Translations under genes and position numbers: made by a program
Notes under the pieces: generated by a model
Seen by the model: the letters and a program-made list of their open reading frames with translations, nothing else
The model's database searches: none
What the model was told of the DNA's origin: nothing
Shown here: one piece after another, positions 38,649 through 48,401 of the stretch
Layout of the letters: each line of letters opens with the position of its first letter
Numbering within the stretch: position 1 is the stretch's first letter
DNA from: Mycolicibacterium chubuense
GTDB lineage: Bacteria > Actinomycetota > Actinomycetes > Mycobacteriales > Mycobacteriaceae
Assembly: GCF_001044255.1 (NCBI RefSeq)
Contig: NZ_JYNX01000058.1
Location: 107,566 to 171,565 of the forward strand
DNA length: 64,000 nt
Direction: 5' to 3'

Positions 38649-38691
38649 GATGCCCCCATCGTAGGCCCCGCCGGCGGCGCGACCGATCCCG

Positions 38692-39327
38692 CTACTCGTC
38701 CTGCAGGTGGGGGTCGGCTTCGAGATGGGTCAGGCCGTTCCACATCAGGTTCACCAGATGCGCGGCCACCACTTCTTTCTTCGGCTCGCGGGTGTCGAGC
38801 CACCACTGCGCCGACATCGACACCGAACCGACCAGCGCCTGGGCGTACAGCGGTGCGAGGTCGGGGTCCAGGCCGCGCCGGGAGAAGTCCCCGGCCAGGA
38901 TCGAGGAGACCTGGCTCACGGCGTCGTTGAGCAGCGTCGAATAGGTGCCCGAGGTGATGCTGGCCGGCGAGTCCCGGATCAGGATGCGGAACCCGTCGGT
39001 GTGCTCCTCGACGTAGGTCAGCAGCGCCAGCGCCACCCGCTCGACGCGCACGCGGGAGCGGTTGTTGGTCAGCGACGCGGTGATGCCGTCGAGTAGCGCG
39101 GACATCTCGCGGTCGACGACGACGGCGTAGAGGCCCTCCTTGCCACCGAAATGCTCGTAGACCACCGGCTTGGAGACATTGGCCCGCAGCGCGATCTCCT
39201 CGATGGAGGTGCCGTCGAAACCGCGCTCGGCGAACAGCGACTTGGCGATCTCGATCAGCTGCTGCCTGCGCTCGCTGCCGGTCATCCGGGCGCGGGGGGC
39301 GCGGACTTCCTTGTCGGCTGCGGCCAC
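38692..39327 (-). CDS. TetR family regulator
   Basis: The 211-residue regulator has a TetR helix-turn-helix: [47 protein letters not shown] (about residues 19-66). The ligand domain ends around [20 protein letters not shown]. It corresponds to Rv1019, whose target genes neighbour it. It lies 43 bases upstream of mfd on the same strand, so it may be in the mfd transcript. The GTG at 39327 is the likely start. Divergent from the PucR-type gene with 45 bases between starts. Confidence 0.88.
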   Translation of the reverse strand: MAAADKEVRAPRARMTGSERRQQLIEIAKSLFAERGFDGTSIEEIALRANVSKPVVYEHFGGKEGLYAVVVDREMSALLDGITASLTNNRSRVRVERVALALLTYVEEHTDGFRILIRDSPASITSGTYSTLLNDAVSQVSSILAGDFSRRGLDPDLAPLYAQALVGSVSMSAQWWLDTREPKKEVVAAHLVNLMWNGLTHLEADPHLQDE

Positions 39328-39372
39328 GCGTCCCAGCCTAAACCGCGGCGCCCCGGCGTACCGTCAAGCTCC

Positions 39373-40881
39373 GTGATCACGCTGGATCGGCTGATCAACG
39401 TCCTCGGCGGCTACGGCGCCCGCTGGCAGGCCGGCACGGCGGACCGGTCGACCGAGCTGCGCAGCGTCGTGCTGCCCGAGGTCGTCGACGGACGCACGAT
39501 GCCGGGCGACGTACTGCTCGCCGTGGGCGCGTCGAACCAGGCCGAGGCGCTGGACTGGGCCACCGCCGCAGGCGCGGTCGTCGTGCTCACCCGCGCGGCG
39601 GACCGCACCATCGCCGACGCCGGGGGCATCGCGCTGGTGGTCATCGACTCCGCGATGTCGTGGAGCGAGTTCGCCGCGGTCGTCTACGGCCTCGTTCTGG
39701 AAGGGCGGGAGACCGATTCGGGCCGAGGACCGACGGACCTGTTCGCCCTGGCCGACAGCCTGTCCGGGGCGGTCGGCGGCGCCGTCGTCATCGAGGACCG
39801 GCAGTCACGGGTGCTGGCATTCTCGCGCGGCCAGCAGGACGCCGACCCGGCGCGCGCGGCGACGATCCTCGCCCGCCAGGCTCCTGTGGACGTGCGCGCC
39901 CGCCTCGAGGCCGCCGGGGTGTTCGCCCACCTGTCGGTGTCGGACGAGCCCCTTTTCGTGCCGGCCGATCCGGACGCCGGGCTGACCGGCCGGATGGTCG
40001 TCGCGGCACGCGCGGGCCGGGATGTCCTGGGCTCGGTGTGGGTCGCCACGCCCCGCGCACTCGCCGGTGAACAGCGAAGGGCGCTTGCGGACGGCGCGCA
40101 CACCGTCGCCCTGCATGTGCTGCGCTCGCGGGCCAGTGCCGACCTGGAACGTCAGGTCGAGTCGGAACTGGTGATCCGGCTGCTCGAGGCGCCGGCCGAC
40201 TCGGCGACCCTGGCCAGCCGCCTGGGACTGCCGCCCTCGGCGTTGCGGGTGATCGCCCTGCGCGCCCAGGACGGCGGCGAACGGCACGCGGCGCTGCTGC
40301 AGGCGTTCGAGCTCGCGACCGCCGGCTTCGGCTGGTCGCGCCCTTCGCGCAGCGCCCTGGCCGACACCACGGTGTACACCGTGCTCGCAGCCGACGAGGC
40401 AGCCATCGCCCGGGCCTGGGTGACCGCGCTGATCACAGCACTGCCCCGCCAGCTGACGGTCCATGCTGGAATCAGCGCACCGGCGACCGCCACCGATCTC
40501 GCGGTGGCGCGCAGCGAAGCCGACGAGTGCCTGGCACTGCACGAGGGCACCGGTGTCGCGGATCCCCCGGCCTACGACGAGTCGTGGAACGACGTGGTGC
40601 TGCAACGCCTCAAGACGGCGGCAGGCGTGGGCCGTCGTCCGCACCGCGGGGCCGTCGCCGAGTTGAGGGCGCACGACGCCGCGCACGGCACGGCCTACGT
40701 GGTCACCCTGCGCGCGTGGCTGCAGGAACACGGCGACCCTGTCCGCACCGCGCTGCGGCTCGGGGTCCACGAGAACACCGTGCGGTACCGCATTCGCCGC
40801 ATGGCCGAACTCACCGAGCTGCAGCTCGACGATGCCGACAAGCGGTTCGCCATGATGATCGAACTCGCTGTCCGCGACTGA
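39373..40881 (+). CDS. PucR-family regulator
   Basis: The 502-residue protein has an N-terminal purine-catabolism-type sensory domain (VVLPEVVDGRTMPGDVLLAVG), a central GGDEF-like/CdaR region and a C-terminal PucR helix-turn-helix: AWLQEHGDPVRTALRLGVHENTVRYRIRRM. PucR/CdaR proteins activate catabolic genes for purines, sugars or amino acids. Its downstream neighbour, an FAD amine oxidoreductase, is a plausible target. The GTG at 39373 avoids overlapping tetR. Confidence 0.85.
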   Translation: MITLDRLINVLGGYGARWQAGTADRSTELRSVVLPEVVDGRTMPGDVLLAVGASNQAEALDWATAAGAVVVLTRAADRTIADAGGIALVVIDSAMSWSEFAAVVYGLVLEGRETDSGRGPTDLFALADSLSGAVGGAVVIEDRQSRVLAFSRGQQDADPARAATILARQAPVDVRARLEAAGVFAHLSVSDEPLFVPADPDAGLTGRMVVAARAGRDVLGSVWVATPRALAGEQRRALADGAHTVALHVLRSRASADLERQVESELVIRLLEAPADSATLASRLGLPPSALRVIALRAQDGGERHAALLQAFELATAGFGWSRPSRSALADTTVYTVLAADEAAIARAWVTALITALPRQLTVHAGISAPATATDLAVARSEADECLALHEGTGVADPPAYDESWNDVVLQRLKTAAGVGRRPHRGAVAELRAHDAAHGTAYVVTLRAWLQEHGDPVRTALRLGVHENTVRYRIRRMAELTELQLDDADKRFAMMIELAVRD

Positions 40882-40995
40882 GCTCTTTGTCGAGATTCGA
40901 CACTGTGCGCCTGCTTGTTTGTCCTGCCAGCACAACAGCTGCGTCTCTCCGGGACCCGACCATGGAGTCATCGGTCATCGGAGAAGGAGGATGCG

Positions 40996-42252
40996 ATGTC
41001 GGGCAGGTCCGGGATGGACGGCGGTCCCCGGTCTGTGGTCGTCGTCGGCGCGGGCATCGTCGGGCTGTCGACGGCGTGGTTCCTGCAGGACCGCGGGGTC
41101 GATGTGACCGTCGTCGACCGCACCGGTGTCGCGGCAGGAGCGTCGTGGGGAAATGCCGGCTGGGTGTCCCCGGCGCTGACAGCGCCGCTGAACTCGCCGT
41201 CCGTGCTGCGCGAGGGGCTGCGCGCGATGGCCGATCCCGCCGCGGCACTGCACATCCCGCTGCGCGCGGACCCCGTCCTGGCGCGGTTTCTGGTGCGGTT
41301 CGCCGCGAACTGCCGGCCCGGCGTCTGGCAGCGGGCGGCGCGGGCCAATGCGGTGCTCAACGACGAGGCGCTCGAGACCTTCGACGTGCTGGTGGCCAAC
41401 GGGGTGGACGCCCCGGTGACCGACACCTCCATCGCCGTCGCGTTCCGCGACGCCGACCGTGCGGTCGCCTTCCGGCGTGAGCTCGACCGGATTCAGGGGG
41501 TGCACAAGCCGACCGTCGAGGTGCTGGCCGGCGCGGCGCTGCGCACCCACGTGCCGATCGCGTCGGCGCAGATCGCCAGCGTCGTCGCTGTCTCGGGACA
41601 GCGCTTCGTCGACCCCGGCCGCTTCACCCATGCGCTGGCCCGCGCTGTCGTCGAGCGCGGCGCCACGATCCGCACCGGGGACGTCGAACGGGTGCTTCCG
41701 GTGCCCGGCGGGGTGCGCGTCGAGGTGCGCGCCGGGGAACCGCTGCACGCCGATGCCGCAGTCGTCGCGACCGGCGCCTGGTTGACCTCCCTGTGGGGCC
41801 GTCGGATCCGCGTCGGGCTGCACGCGGGACGTGGCTATTCCTTCTCGGTTCCGGTCGACCGGCCGCTGCCCGGTCCGATCTATCTGCCTGAGGCGCGTGT
41901 GGCGTGCACGCCATACCGCACGGGCTTGCGTGTCGCCGGGACCATGGAGTTCCGCCGCCCCGAGGAGCCGTTGTTCCGGCGCCGGATCGAGGCGATCGTC
42001 GCGTCCGCAGCCCCGCTGCTCGACGGGGTGCGCTGGCAGGAACGCCATGCCGAATGGGTCGGCTCCCGGCCGGTGACCGATGACGGCATGCCGCTGATCG
42101 GGCAGGTCGACCGCGGTCTGTACGTCGCGGGCGGGCACGGAATGTGGGGCCTCGCGCACGGTCCCGCCACCGGCCGTCTGCTCGCCGAGCAGATCGTCAC
42201 GGGCAAGCAGACCGAGGCGGCACGGGCGTTCGATCCGCTGCGACGACGCTGA
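40996..42252 (+). CDS. FAD-dependent oxidoreductase (DadA/D-amino-acid dehydrogenase-like)
   Basis: The 418-residue flavoprotein has the N-terminal dinucleotide fold VVVVGAGIVGLSTAWFLQDRGVDVTVVDR and the DAO-family C-terminal segment SRPVTDDGMPLIGQVDRGLYVAGGHGMWGLAHGPATG. It should oxidise an amine such as a D-amino acid or N-methylated amino acid and feed electrons to the respiratory chain. AAGGAGG lies five bases before the ATG at 40996. Located after the PucR gene, which may control it. Confidence 0.88.
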   Translation: MSGRSGMDGGPRSVVVVGAGIVGLSTAWFLQDRGVDVTVVDRTGVAAGASWGNAGWVSPALTAPLNSPSVLREGLRAMADPAAALHIPLRADPVLARFLVRFAANCRPGVWQRAARANAVLNDEALETFDVLVANGVDAPVTDTSIAVAFRDADRAVAFRRELDRIQGVHKPTVEVLAGAALRTHVPIASAQIASVVAVSGQRFVDPGRFTHALARAVVERGATIRTGDVERVLPVPGGVRVEVRAGEPLHADAAVVATGAWLTSLWGRRIRVGLHAGRGYSFSVPVDRPLPGPIYLPEARVACTPYRTGLRVAGTMEFRRPEEPLFRRRIEAIVASAAPLLDGVRWQERHAEWVGSRPVTDDGMPLIGQVDRGLYVAGGHGMWGLAHGPATGRLLAEQIVTGKQTEAARAFDPLRRR

Positions 42253-42342
42253 ATCTCCCCTCGTACGAGGGTTCCCGGTCGTCAGGGGCGGCGCCGATCC
42301 GACCCGCCCCTGACGACGATCACCACACCGGAAGGACACCAC

Positions 42343-42840
42343 GTGCCCACCAACCACGACAGCGTCTGGATGACGCCGCACACCCGCACTGCGCTGGAGG
42401 CCGAACTGGCGGGCCTGCTCACCCTGCCGCACGCGGCGGACGCCGAGGCCCGCACCGATCAGGTCGTCGACGCGTGGCTCGCCCGCAAACACCGCATCCG
42501 TGAGATCCATGAACTGCTCAGCAGGGCTGGCCACACCCGCATCCCGCCCGACGACGGCGTCGCCGAGCCCGGCATGGTTCTCACGGTCCGGTTCGACGAC
42601 ACCGGGGACACCGAGACGTTCCTGCTCGGCACCCGCGGCACGACCGACGACGAACTGGAGGTCTACACCGTCTACTCACCGCTGGGCAGCGCGCTCCTCG
42701 GGGCGACGCCCGGCCGGCAGTGCAGCTACCGGCTGCCGACCGGACGCAGTCAGCGTGTGACCCTCCTGGCGGCCGTCCCGTTCGGCGCTCACCAGCCCGC
42801 CAGGTCGGAATCGCGCGGGTTCGCGCACCCGGGTTCCTGA
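42343..42840 (+). CDS. GreA/GreB-family-like protein
   Basis: The 165-residue protein has an N-terminal helical hairpin (TALEAELAGLLTLPHAADAEARTDQVVDAWLARKHRIREIHELLSRA is too long to be coincidental with the Gre coiled coil) and a C-terminal FKBP-like part with YSPLGSALLGATPGRQCSYRLPTG, the family SPLGKALLG motif. Such proteins bind RNA polymerase near the secondary channel or, as Rnk-type regulators, antagonise GreB. The GTG at 42343 follows GGAAGGACACCAC. It could be a Rnk-like regulator instead of a cleavage factor. Confidence 0.75.
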   Translation: MPTNHDSVWMTPHTRTALEAELAGLLTLPHAADAEARTDQVVDAWLARKHRIREIHELLSRAGHTRIPPDDGVAEPGMVLTVRFDDTGDTETFLLGTRGTTDDELEVYTVYSPLGSALLGATPGRQCSYRLPTGRSQRVTLLAAVPFGAHQPARSESRGFAHPGS

Positions 42841-42881
42841 TCTCCCGTTGAGCTAGAGTCGCACGCGTATTACGTCACCGA

Positions 42882-42953
42882 TCCGTCGTGGTGTAATCGG
42901 CAGCACCTCTGATTTTGGTTCAGATAGTTCAGGTTCGAGTCCTGGCGACGGAG
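42882..42953 (+). tRNA. tRNA-Gln (anticodon UUG)
   Basis: The 72-base gene forms a cloverleaf with acceptor TCCGTCG/CGACGGA, anticodon stem TCTGA/TCAGA around loop TTTTGGT (anticodon UUG), T arm loop TTCGAGT and discriminator G. CCA is not encoded. It precedes glmU, its usual neighbour in mycobacteria. Confidence 0.93.
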
Positions 42954-42967
42954 CACTCACTCGCGAC

Positions 42968-43023
42968 GAGCGTGCGCACAGTGACACCCGCGGACGGAGT
43001 GTCGGGTACAGACACGCACGCTC
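42968..43023. repeat. Dispersed hairpin, copy near glmU
   Basis: GAGCGTGCG at 42968-42976 pairs with CGCACGCTC at 43015-43023 in the gap between tRNA-Gln and glmU. A related element lies at 54155-54218. It may be a terminator or a dispersed palindrome. Confidence 0.45.
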
Positions 43024-43045
43024 GCGCAGGGGAAGGACGACAACG

Positions 43046-44506
43046 ATGGGCGACGCAGGCAACGCAGCCGTCCTGATTCTGGCCGCGGGATCCGGCACCC
43101 GGATGAATTCCGACACCCCGAAGGTCCTGCACACCCTCGCCGGCCGCAGCATGCTCGCCCACGCCGTGCGCTCGGTCGCCGCGGTGGCGCCGACGCATCT
43201 GGTCGTGGTCGTGGGCCGTGACCGGGAACGGGTGGCCCCGGCGGCGCTGGAGATCGGCGCCGCCGTCGGGCGACGCGTGGAGATCGCCGTCCAGGAGGAG
43301 CAGCGCGGCACCGGACACGCGGTCGGATGCGGGCTCGCGGCGCTGCCCGACGACTTCGCCGGCGTGGTGGTCGTGACCTCGGGCGACGTGCCGCTGCTCG
43401 ACGCCGACACCCTCGCCGCGCTGATCGCCACCCACACCGCGGGCGCCGCCGCGGCCACGGTGCTCACCACCACGACCGCCGACCCCACCGGCTACGGCCG
43501 GATCCTGCGCACCCAGGACGGCGAGGTGATCGGCATCGTCGAGCAGGCCGACGCCAGCCCGGCCCAGCAGGCGATCACCGAGGTCAACGCCGGGGTGTAC
43601 GCGTTCGACGCCGGCGTGCTGCGCTCGGCGCTGAGCCGGCTGCGCGCCCACAACGCCCAGCAGGAGCTCTACATCACCGACGTGTTCGCGATCGTGCGCA
43701 GCGACGGCCACCCAGTGCTCGGCCGGCACGTCGACGACCCCGCGCTGGTGGCCGGCGTCAACGACCGCGTGCAGCTCGCTGCGCTGGGCGCCGAGCTGAA
43801 CCGGCGCATCGTCGCCGCGCACCAGCGCGCCGGCGTGACGATCATCGATCCGGCGACGACGTGGATCGACGTCGAGGTCTCCATCGGCCGCGACACCGTC
43901 GTGCGGCCCGGCACCCAGCTGCTCGGCACCACCGAGATCGGCGCGGGCTGCGAGATCGGCCCCGACACCACGTTGACCGACGTCGAGGTGGGCGACCGCA
44001 CGTCGGTGGTGCGCACCCACGGCCAGCTCGCCGTGATCGGTGACGACGCCGCCGTCGGCCCGTTCACCTACCTGCGTCCCGGCACCGTGCTCGGGGAGGC
44101 CGGCAAGCTGGGGGCGTTCGTCGAGGTGAAGAACGCCACCATCGGCACCGGCACCAAGGTGCCGCACCTGACCTACGTCGGTGACGCCGACATCGGCGAC
44201 CACAGCAACATCGGGGCGTCCAGCGTCTTCGTCAACTACAACGGCGAGACAAAGAGCCGCACCACGATCGGCTCCCATGTCCGCACCGGATCGGACACCA
44301 TGTTCGTCGCCCCGGTGACGATCGGCGACGGCGCCTACACCGGAGCGGGCACCGTCGTGCGCGAGGACGTACCGCCCGGCGCGCTGGCCGTCTCCGCCGG
44401 ACCGCAGCGCACCATCGAGGGCTGGGTGGAACGCAAACGCCCCGGTAGCGCGGCGGCACAGGCTGCGGCAGCGGCCCGGGCGGCCGCTGAAGCTACCGGC
44501 GAGTAG
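43046..44506 (+). CDS. glmU: Bifunctional N-acetylglucosamine-1-phosphate uridyltransferase/acetyltransferase
   Basis: The 486-residue enzyme makes UDP-GlcNAc, the precursor of peptidoglycan and arabinogalactan, by acetylating GlcN-1-P and then adding UMP. The N-terminal uridyltransferase has [20 protein letters not shown]; the C-terminal left-handed beta helix (hexapeptide repeats from about residue 265) contains [20 protein letters not shown] and the acetyltransferase site residues [15 protein letters not shown]. It ends in an Ala-rich tail. The next gene is prs, as in M. tuberculosis. Confidence 0.97.
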   Translation: MGDAGNAAVLILAAGSGTRMNSDTPKVLHTLAGRSMLAHAVRSVAAVAPTHLVVVVGRDRERVAPAALEIGAAVGRRVEIAVQEEQRGTGHAVGCGLAALPDDFAGVVVVTSGDVPLLDADTLAALIATHTAGAAAATVLTTTTADPTGYGRILRTQDGEVIGIVEQADASPAQQAITEVNAGVYAFDAGVLRSALSRLRAHNAQQELYITDVFAIVRSDGHPVLGRHVDDPALVAGVNDRVQLAALGAELNRRIVAAHQRAGVTIIDPATTWIDVEVSIGRDTVVRPGTQLLGTTEIGAGCEIGPDTTLTDVEVGDRTSVVRTHGQLAVIGDDAAVGPFTYLRPGTVLGEAGKLGAFVEVKNATIGTGTKVPHLTYVGDADIGDHSNIGASSVFVNYNGETKSRTTIGSHVRTGSDTMFVAPVTIGDGAYTGAGTVVREDVPPGALAVSAGPQRTIEGWVERKRPGSAAAQAAAAARAAAEATGE

Positions 44507-44623
44507 CGATTCGTCGCCGTTTATTGGCATTCTGGTAACCCGCCAGCGTGCGCGAGTCACCGCTACGTACGATGGCCCGGGAATCGATCCCCCCATCGAT
44601 GACGAGAAGCCGAGGGCAGCGCT

Positions 44624-45604
44624 GTGAGCCACGACTGGACCGACAACCGCAAGAATCTGATGCTCTTCTCGGGTCGGGCGCACCCCGAACTGGCCGAGCA
44701 GGTCGCCAAGGAGTTGGACGTCGCCGTCACCGCGCAGACCGCGCGGGACTTCGCCAACGGCGAGATCTTCGTCCGCTTCGACGAATCGGTGCGCGGCTGC
44801 GACGCGTTCGTGCTGCAGAGCCATCCGTGGCCGCTGAACCAGTGGCTGATGGAACAGCTGATCATGATCGACGCGCTCAAGCGCGGCAGCGCCAAGCGCA
44901 TCACCGCGATCCTGCCGTTCTATCCGTACGCCCGGCAGGACAAGAAGCACCGCGGTCGTGAACCCATCTCCGCCCGCCTGGTCGCCGATCTCTACAAGAC
45001 TGCAGGCGCCGACCGGATCGTCACCGTCGACCTGCACACCGACCAGATCCAGGGCTTCTTCGACGGCCCCGTCGACCACATGCGGGCGCAGAAGCTGCTG
45101 ACCGGCTACATCGCCGAGAACTACGCCGACCACGACATGGTGGTCGTCTCCCCCGACTCCGGCCGCGTGCGCGTCGCCGAAAAATGGGCGGACTCCCTGG
45201 GCGGCGTCCCGCTGGCATTCATCCACAAGACCCGCGACCCGCTGGTGCCCAACCAGGTGAAGTCCAACCGCGTGGTCGGTGACGTGCGCGGCAAGACCTG
45301 CATCCTGACCGACGACATGATCGACACCGGCGGCACCATCGCCGGCGCGGTCCGTCTGCTCAAGCAGGACGGCGCGGCCGACGTCGTGATCGCCGCGACG
45401 CACGGCGTGCTCTCCGACCCGGCCCGGGAGCGGCTGGCCGACAGCGGAGCGCGCGAGGTCATCGTCACCAACACCCTGCCGATCGGCGAGGACAAGATGT
45501 TCCCGCAGCTGACGGTCCTCTCGATCGCGCCGCTGCTGGCCAACACCATTCGCGCGGTGTTCGAGAACGGTTCGGTGACAGGGCTGTTCGACGGATCGGC
45601 ATGA
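44624..45604 (+). CDS. prsA: Ribose-phosphate pyrophosphokinase
   Basis: The 326-residue PRPP synthase makes 5-phosphoribosyl pyrophosphate for nucleotide, histidine, tryptophan and decaprenyl-phosphoryl-arabinose synthesis. It has ARPDFANGEIFVR-type substrate sites (RDFANGEIFVRF), YPYARQDKKHRGREPISARLVADL, DLHTDQIQGFFDGPVDHMRA-type motifs, and the PRPP loop CILTDDMIDTGGT. The GTG start gives family length. It overlaps arsC by four bases. Confidence 0.97.
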   Translation: MSHDWTDNRKNLMLFSGRAHPELAEQVAKELDVAVTAQTARDFANGEIFVRFDESVRGCDAFVLQSHPWPLNQWLMEQLIMIDALKRGSAKRITAILPFYPYARQDKKHRGREPISARLVADLYKTAGADRIVTVDLHTDQIQGFFDGPVDHMRAQKLLTGYIAENYADHDMVVVSPDSGRVRVAEKWADSLGGVPLAFIHKTRDPLVPNQVKSNRVVGDVRGKTCILTDDMIDTGGTIAGAVRLLKQDGAADVVIAATHGVLSDPARERLADSGAREVIVTNTLPIGEDKMFPQLTVLSIAPLLANTIRAVFENGSVTGLFDGSA

Positions 45605-45942
45605 GCGCTCGCATCCTGCACAACCCCCGCTGCTCGACGTCGCGCAAGACGCTGGACCTGTTGCGCGACAACGGCATCGACCCCGAGATCGTGCTCTACC
45701 TGAAGAACCCGCCGTCACGCTCCGAGCTCGCCACGATGATCGCCGAGGCCGGCATCGATGTGCGTGCCGCGGTGCGCACCCGCGAACCGCTCTACGCCGA
45801 ACTCGGGCTGGCGTCGGCCTCGGACGACGAACTGCTCGACGCTCTTGCCGAGCACCCGATCCTGATCGAGCGCCCGTTCGTCGTGACGCCGAAGGGCACC
45901 CGGCTGGCGCGCCCGATCGACAACGTTCGCGAGATTCTGTGA
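45601..45942 (+). CDS. arsC: ArsC-like thioredoxin-fold protein
   Basis: The 113-residue protein belongs to the glutaredoxin-dependent ArsC/Spx family, with the redox Cys in HNPRCSTSRKTLDLLRD and the late EHPILIERPFVVTPKGTRLARP, the anion-binding part. It may reduce arsenate, though the family also includes non-arsenate proteins. The ATG overlaps the prs stop (ATGA), and its stop overlaps the lpqT start (GTGA), so all three are translationally coupled. Confidence 0.9.
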   Translation: MSARILHNPRCSTSRKTLDLLRDNGIDPEIVLYLKNPPSRSELATMIAEAGIDVRAAVRTREPLYAELGLASASDDELLDALAEHPILIERPFVVTPKGTRLARPIDNVREIL

Positions 45943-46610
45943 CGGCTCGCCGGGTGGCCGCGGCTGCCGCGGTGATGCTGAGCGTGGTCGGCTGCGCGCC
46001 CGAAGCGCCCGACTACCAGGCGGTGTGGTCGACGTCCAGCGCGCCCAGCGCGGCGCCGACCTCCACGGCGCCCGGCGCCGCGCCCGTGCCGATCGCCGCC
46101 TACCTCGAACAGGCCGGCGTCGCCGGTCAGCCCGTCGCGCCTGACCGGCTGACCGACATCACGGTGACGATGCCGTCGCCGCCGGGCTGGCGGCCCTACC
46201 AGAACACCAACCTCGCGCCGGGCACCCGGATGATCGCCAAGGGCGACACCTACCCGACCGCGATGCTGATGGTGTTCGAGCTCAACGGCGACTTCAACGT
46301 CGCCGAGGCGCTCACGCACGCCAACGTCGACGCCCAGATGAGTCAGAACTTCACGCAGCTCGGCGCCTCGACGGACCCGTTCGACGGCTTCCCGTCGTCG
46401 ATGATCGAGGGCAGCTACGACCTCAACGGTGCGCGGATGCACAGCTACAACCGGATCGTCATCGCCACCGGCGCGCCGCCGAAGTCGCAGCGCTACCTGA
46501 TCCAATTCACCGTCACCGGCTTCGCCGACAAGGCCGCCGAGCAGGCCGGCGACATCGAGGCCATCATCGGCGGCTTCTCGGTCACCGTGCCGAAGCCCAG
46601 CATCCGCTGA
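45939..46610 (+). CDS. lpqT: LpqT-like lipoprotein
   Basis: The 223-residue lipoprotein has a short signal peptide ending in the lipobox SVVGC (residue about 18), a Ser/Ala/Pro linker and a mycobacterial LpqT/LpqN-type lipoprotein domain (DITVTMPSPPGWRPYQNTNLA to YLIQFTVTGFADKAAEQAGDIEAIIGGFSV). Function unknown. The GTG overlaps the arsC stop. It corresponds to Rv1016c. Confidence 0.88.
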   Translation: MTARRVAAAAAVMLSVVGCAPEAPDYQAVWSTSSAPSAAPTSTAPGAAPVPIAAYLEQAGVAGQPVAPDRLTDITVTMPSPPGWRPYQNTNLAPGTRMIAKGDTYPTAMLMVFELNGDFNVAEALTHANVDAQMSQNFTQLGASTDPFDGFPSSMIEGSYDLNGARMHSYNRIVIATGAPPKSQRYLIQFTVTGFADKAAEQAGDIEAIIGGFSVTVPKPSIR

Positions 46611-46627
46611 CGTCCTCCCCCGTCCCC

Positions 46628-46688
46628 GCCGAAACGGCATTCCGGCAGCGGAAGTTCGACTGAGGGCCTGCCGGAATGCCGTTTCGGC
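46628..46688. repeat. Perfect 21-bp inverted repeat (hairpin)
   Basis: 46628-46648 and 46668-46688 are exact reverse complements around a 19-base loop, located 18 bases after the lpqT stop and 20 bases before the SDR start. It could terminate the glmU-prs-arsC-lpqT transcript, but has no T-tract; it may belong to a dispersed mycobacterial repeat family. Confidence 0.75.
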
Positions 46689-46708
46689 GCGACTCTAGGG
46701 TGGTGGCC

Positions 46709-47578
46709 ATGAGCCAGTGGACCGCCGCGGACCTTCCCTCCTTCACCGGCCGCACCGTGATCGTCACCGGCGCCAACAGCGGACTGGGCCTGGTCACCGC
46801 CCGCGAGCTGGCACGCGTGGGCGCACGGACCATCCTCGCCGTGCGCAACACCGACAAGGGCCAGGCGGCCGCGGACGGCATGACCGGTGACGTCGAGGTG
46901 CGCCACCTCGATCTGCAGGACCTGTCGTCGATCCGGACGTTCGCCGACGGTGTGTCCGGGGTCGACGTGCTGATCAACAACGCGGGCATCATGGCGGTGC
47001 CGTACGCGCTGACCGTCGACGGATTCGAGAGCCAGATCGGCACGAACCACCTGGGTCACTTCGCGCTGACGAACCTGCTGCTGCCCCGGCTCACCGACCG
47101 GGTGGTGACGGTGTCGTCGTTCATGCACGTCTTCGGCCGCCTGAGCCTGAAGGACCTCAACTGGAAGTCCCGGCCCTACCTGGCGTGGCCCGCCTACGCG
47201 CAGTCGAAGCTGGCCAACCTGCTGTTCACCAGCGAACTGCAGCGCAAGCTGACCGCGGCCGGCTCACCGGTGCGGGCGCTGGCCGCCCATCCCGGCTATT
47301 CGGCCACCAACCTGCAGGGCCAGACGGGCAGCCGGTTCGGCAGCCGCATCTACGACGCCGGGAACCAGTTCTTCGCCACCGACGCCGACTTCGGCGCCCG
47401 CCAGACGCTCTACGCCACTGCGCAGGACCTGCCCGGCGACACGTTCGTCGGACCCCGGTTCGCGATGCGGGGCCCGACCGGCGCGGCCTGGCGCACCCCC
47501 GCCGCCCGCAACCGCGCCAAGGCCGCCGCGTTGTGGACGCTGTCCGAGCAGCTCACCGAGGTCGAATTTCCGCTGTAG
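46709..47578 (+). CDS. Short-chain dehydrogenase/reductase
   Basis: The 289-residue enzyme has the Rossmann motif TGANSGLG, the NNAG stretch in VLINNAGIMAVPY, and the catalytic YxxxK in YAQSKLANLL. It resembles the retinol-dehydrogenase/oxidoreductase branch, including SRFGSRIYDAGNQFF. Substrate unknown. The ATG at 46709 is preferred because the 11 codons upstream lie inside the hairpin repeat. Confidence 0.9.
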   Translation: MSQWTAADLPSFTGRTVIVTGANSGLGLVTARELARVGARTILAVRNTDKGQAAADGMTGDVEVRHLDLQDLSSIRTFADGVSGVDVLINNAGIMAVPYALTVDGFESQIGTNHLGHFALTNLLLPRLTDRVVTVSSFMHVFGRLSLKDLNWKSRPYLAWPAYAQSKLANLLFTSELQRKLTAAGSPVRALAAHPGYSATNLQGQTGSRFGSRIYDAGNQFFATDADFGARQTLYATAQDLPGDTFVGPRFAMRGPTGAAWRTPAARNRAKAAALWTLSEQLTEVEFPL

Positions 47579-47717
47579 CCGGGTGCTGAGCTACCCTGGT
47601 CGACGCATCACGGCGAGGGTGGCCAACCGACGGGCCGCCGTTATCGACGGGAACTGAGCATCTGCAGTTCGTGTGACCCTGGCCGTGTCCGACACCACCG
47701 GCACAGGAGTACCGAAC

Positions 47718-48389
47718 ATGGCGAAGAACGCCCCGAACAATCTGACCGCCCAGGTCCGCACCGCGACCGGCAAGGGCGCCTCGCGCCGCGCCCGCCGCGA
47801 GGGCCGCGTCCCCGTGGTCCTCTACGGCCACGGCACCGAGCCCCAGCACCTCGAGCTCGACGGCCACGACTTCGCCGCGGTGCTGCGTAACGCCGGCACC
47901 AACGCCGTGCTCACGCTCGACATCGCCGGCAAGGAGCAGCTCGCGCTGACCAAGTCGCTCGAGATCCACCCGATCCGTCGCAACATCCAGCACGCCGACC
48001 TGCTCGTCGTGCGCCGCGGCGAGAAGGTGACCGTCGAGGTCAACGTCGCCGTCGAGGGTGACGCCGCCCCCGGCACCCTGGTCACCCAGGAAGCCAACTC
48101 CATCGAGATCGAGGCCGACGTGCAGTCGATCCCCGAGCAGCTCACCGTGTCGGTCGAGGGCGCCCAGGAAGGCACCCAGATCCTGGCCGGCGGCGTCGAA
48201 CTGCCCTCGGGTGTGACGCTGGTGTCCGACCCCGAGCTGCTCGTGGTCAACGTGGTGCCCGCGCCGACCGAGGAGGAGCTCGAGGCCGAGGGTGGCGGCG
48301 AGTCGATCGAGGAGCAGGCCGCCGAGGCTGCCGAGGCCGAAGCCGAGGCCGAGGGCGGCGAGGGCGAGTCCGCCGGCGACTCCGAGTAG
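47718..48389 (+). CDS. rplY: 50S ribosomal protein L25/general stress protein Ctc
   Basis: The 223-residue protein binds 5S rRNA in the large subunit. It has the N-terminal L25 domain ([28 protein letters not shown]), the long TL5/Ctc C-terminal beta domain ([17 protein letters not shown]) and an acidic Glu/Ala tail characteristic of actinobacteria. AGGAG precedes the ATG at 47718. It is followed 12 bases later by pth. Confidence 0.95.
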   Translation: MAKNAPNNLTAQVRTATGKGASRRARREGRVPVVLYGHGTEPQHLELDGHDFAAVLRNAGTNAVLTLDIAGKEQLALTKSLEIHPIRRNIQHADLLVVRRGEKVTVEVNVAVEGDAAPGTLVTQEANSIEIEADVQSIPEQLTVSVEGAQEGTQILAGGVELPSGVTLVSDPELLVVNVVPAPTEEELEAEGGGESIEEQAAEAAEAEAEAEGGEGESAGDSE

Positions 48390-48401
48390 GACGCCGTCGT
48401 C

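Noticed and set aside
46676-46708. Longer start for the SDR gene
   Set aside because: The extra codons lie in the arm of the 21-bp hairpin.
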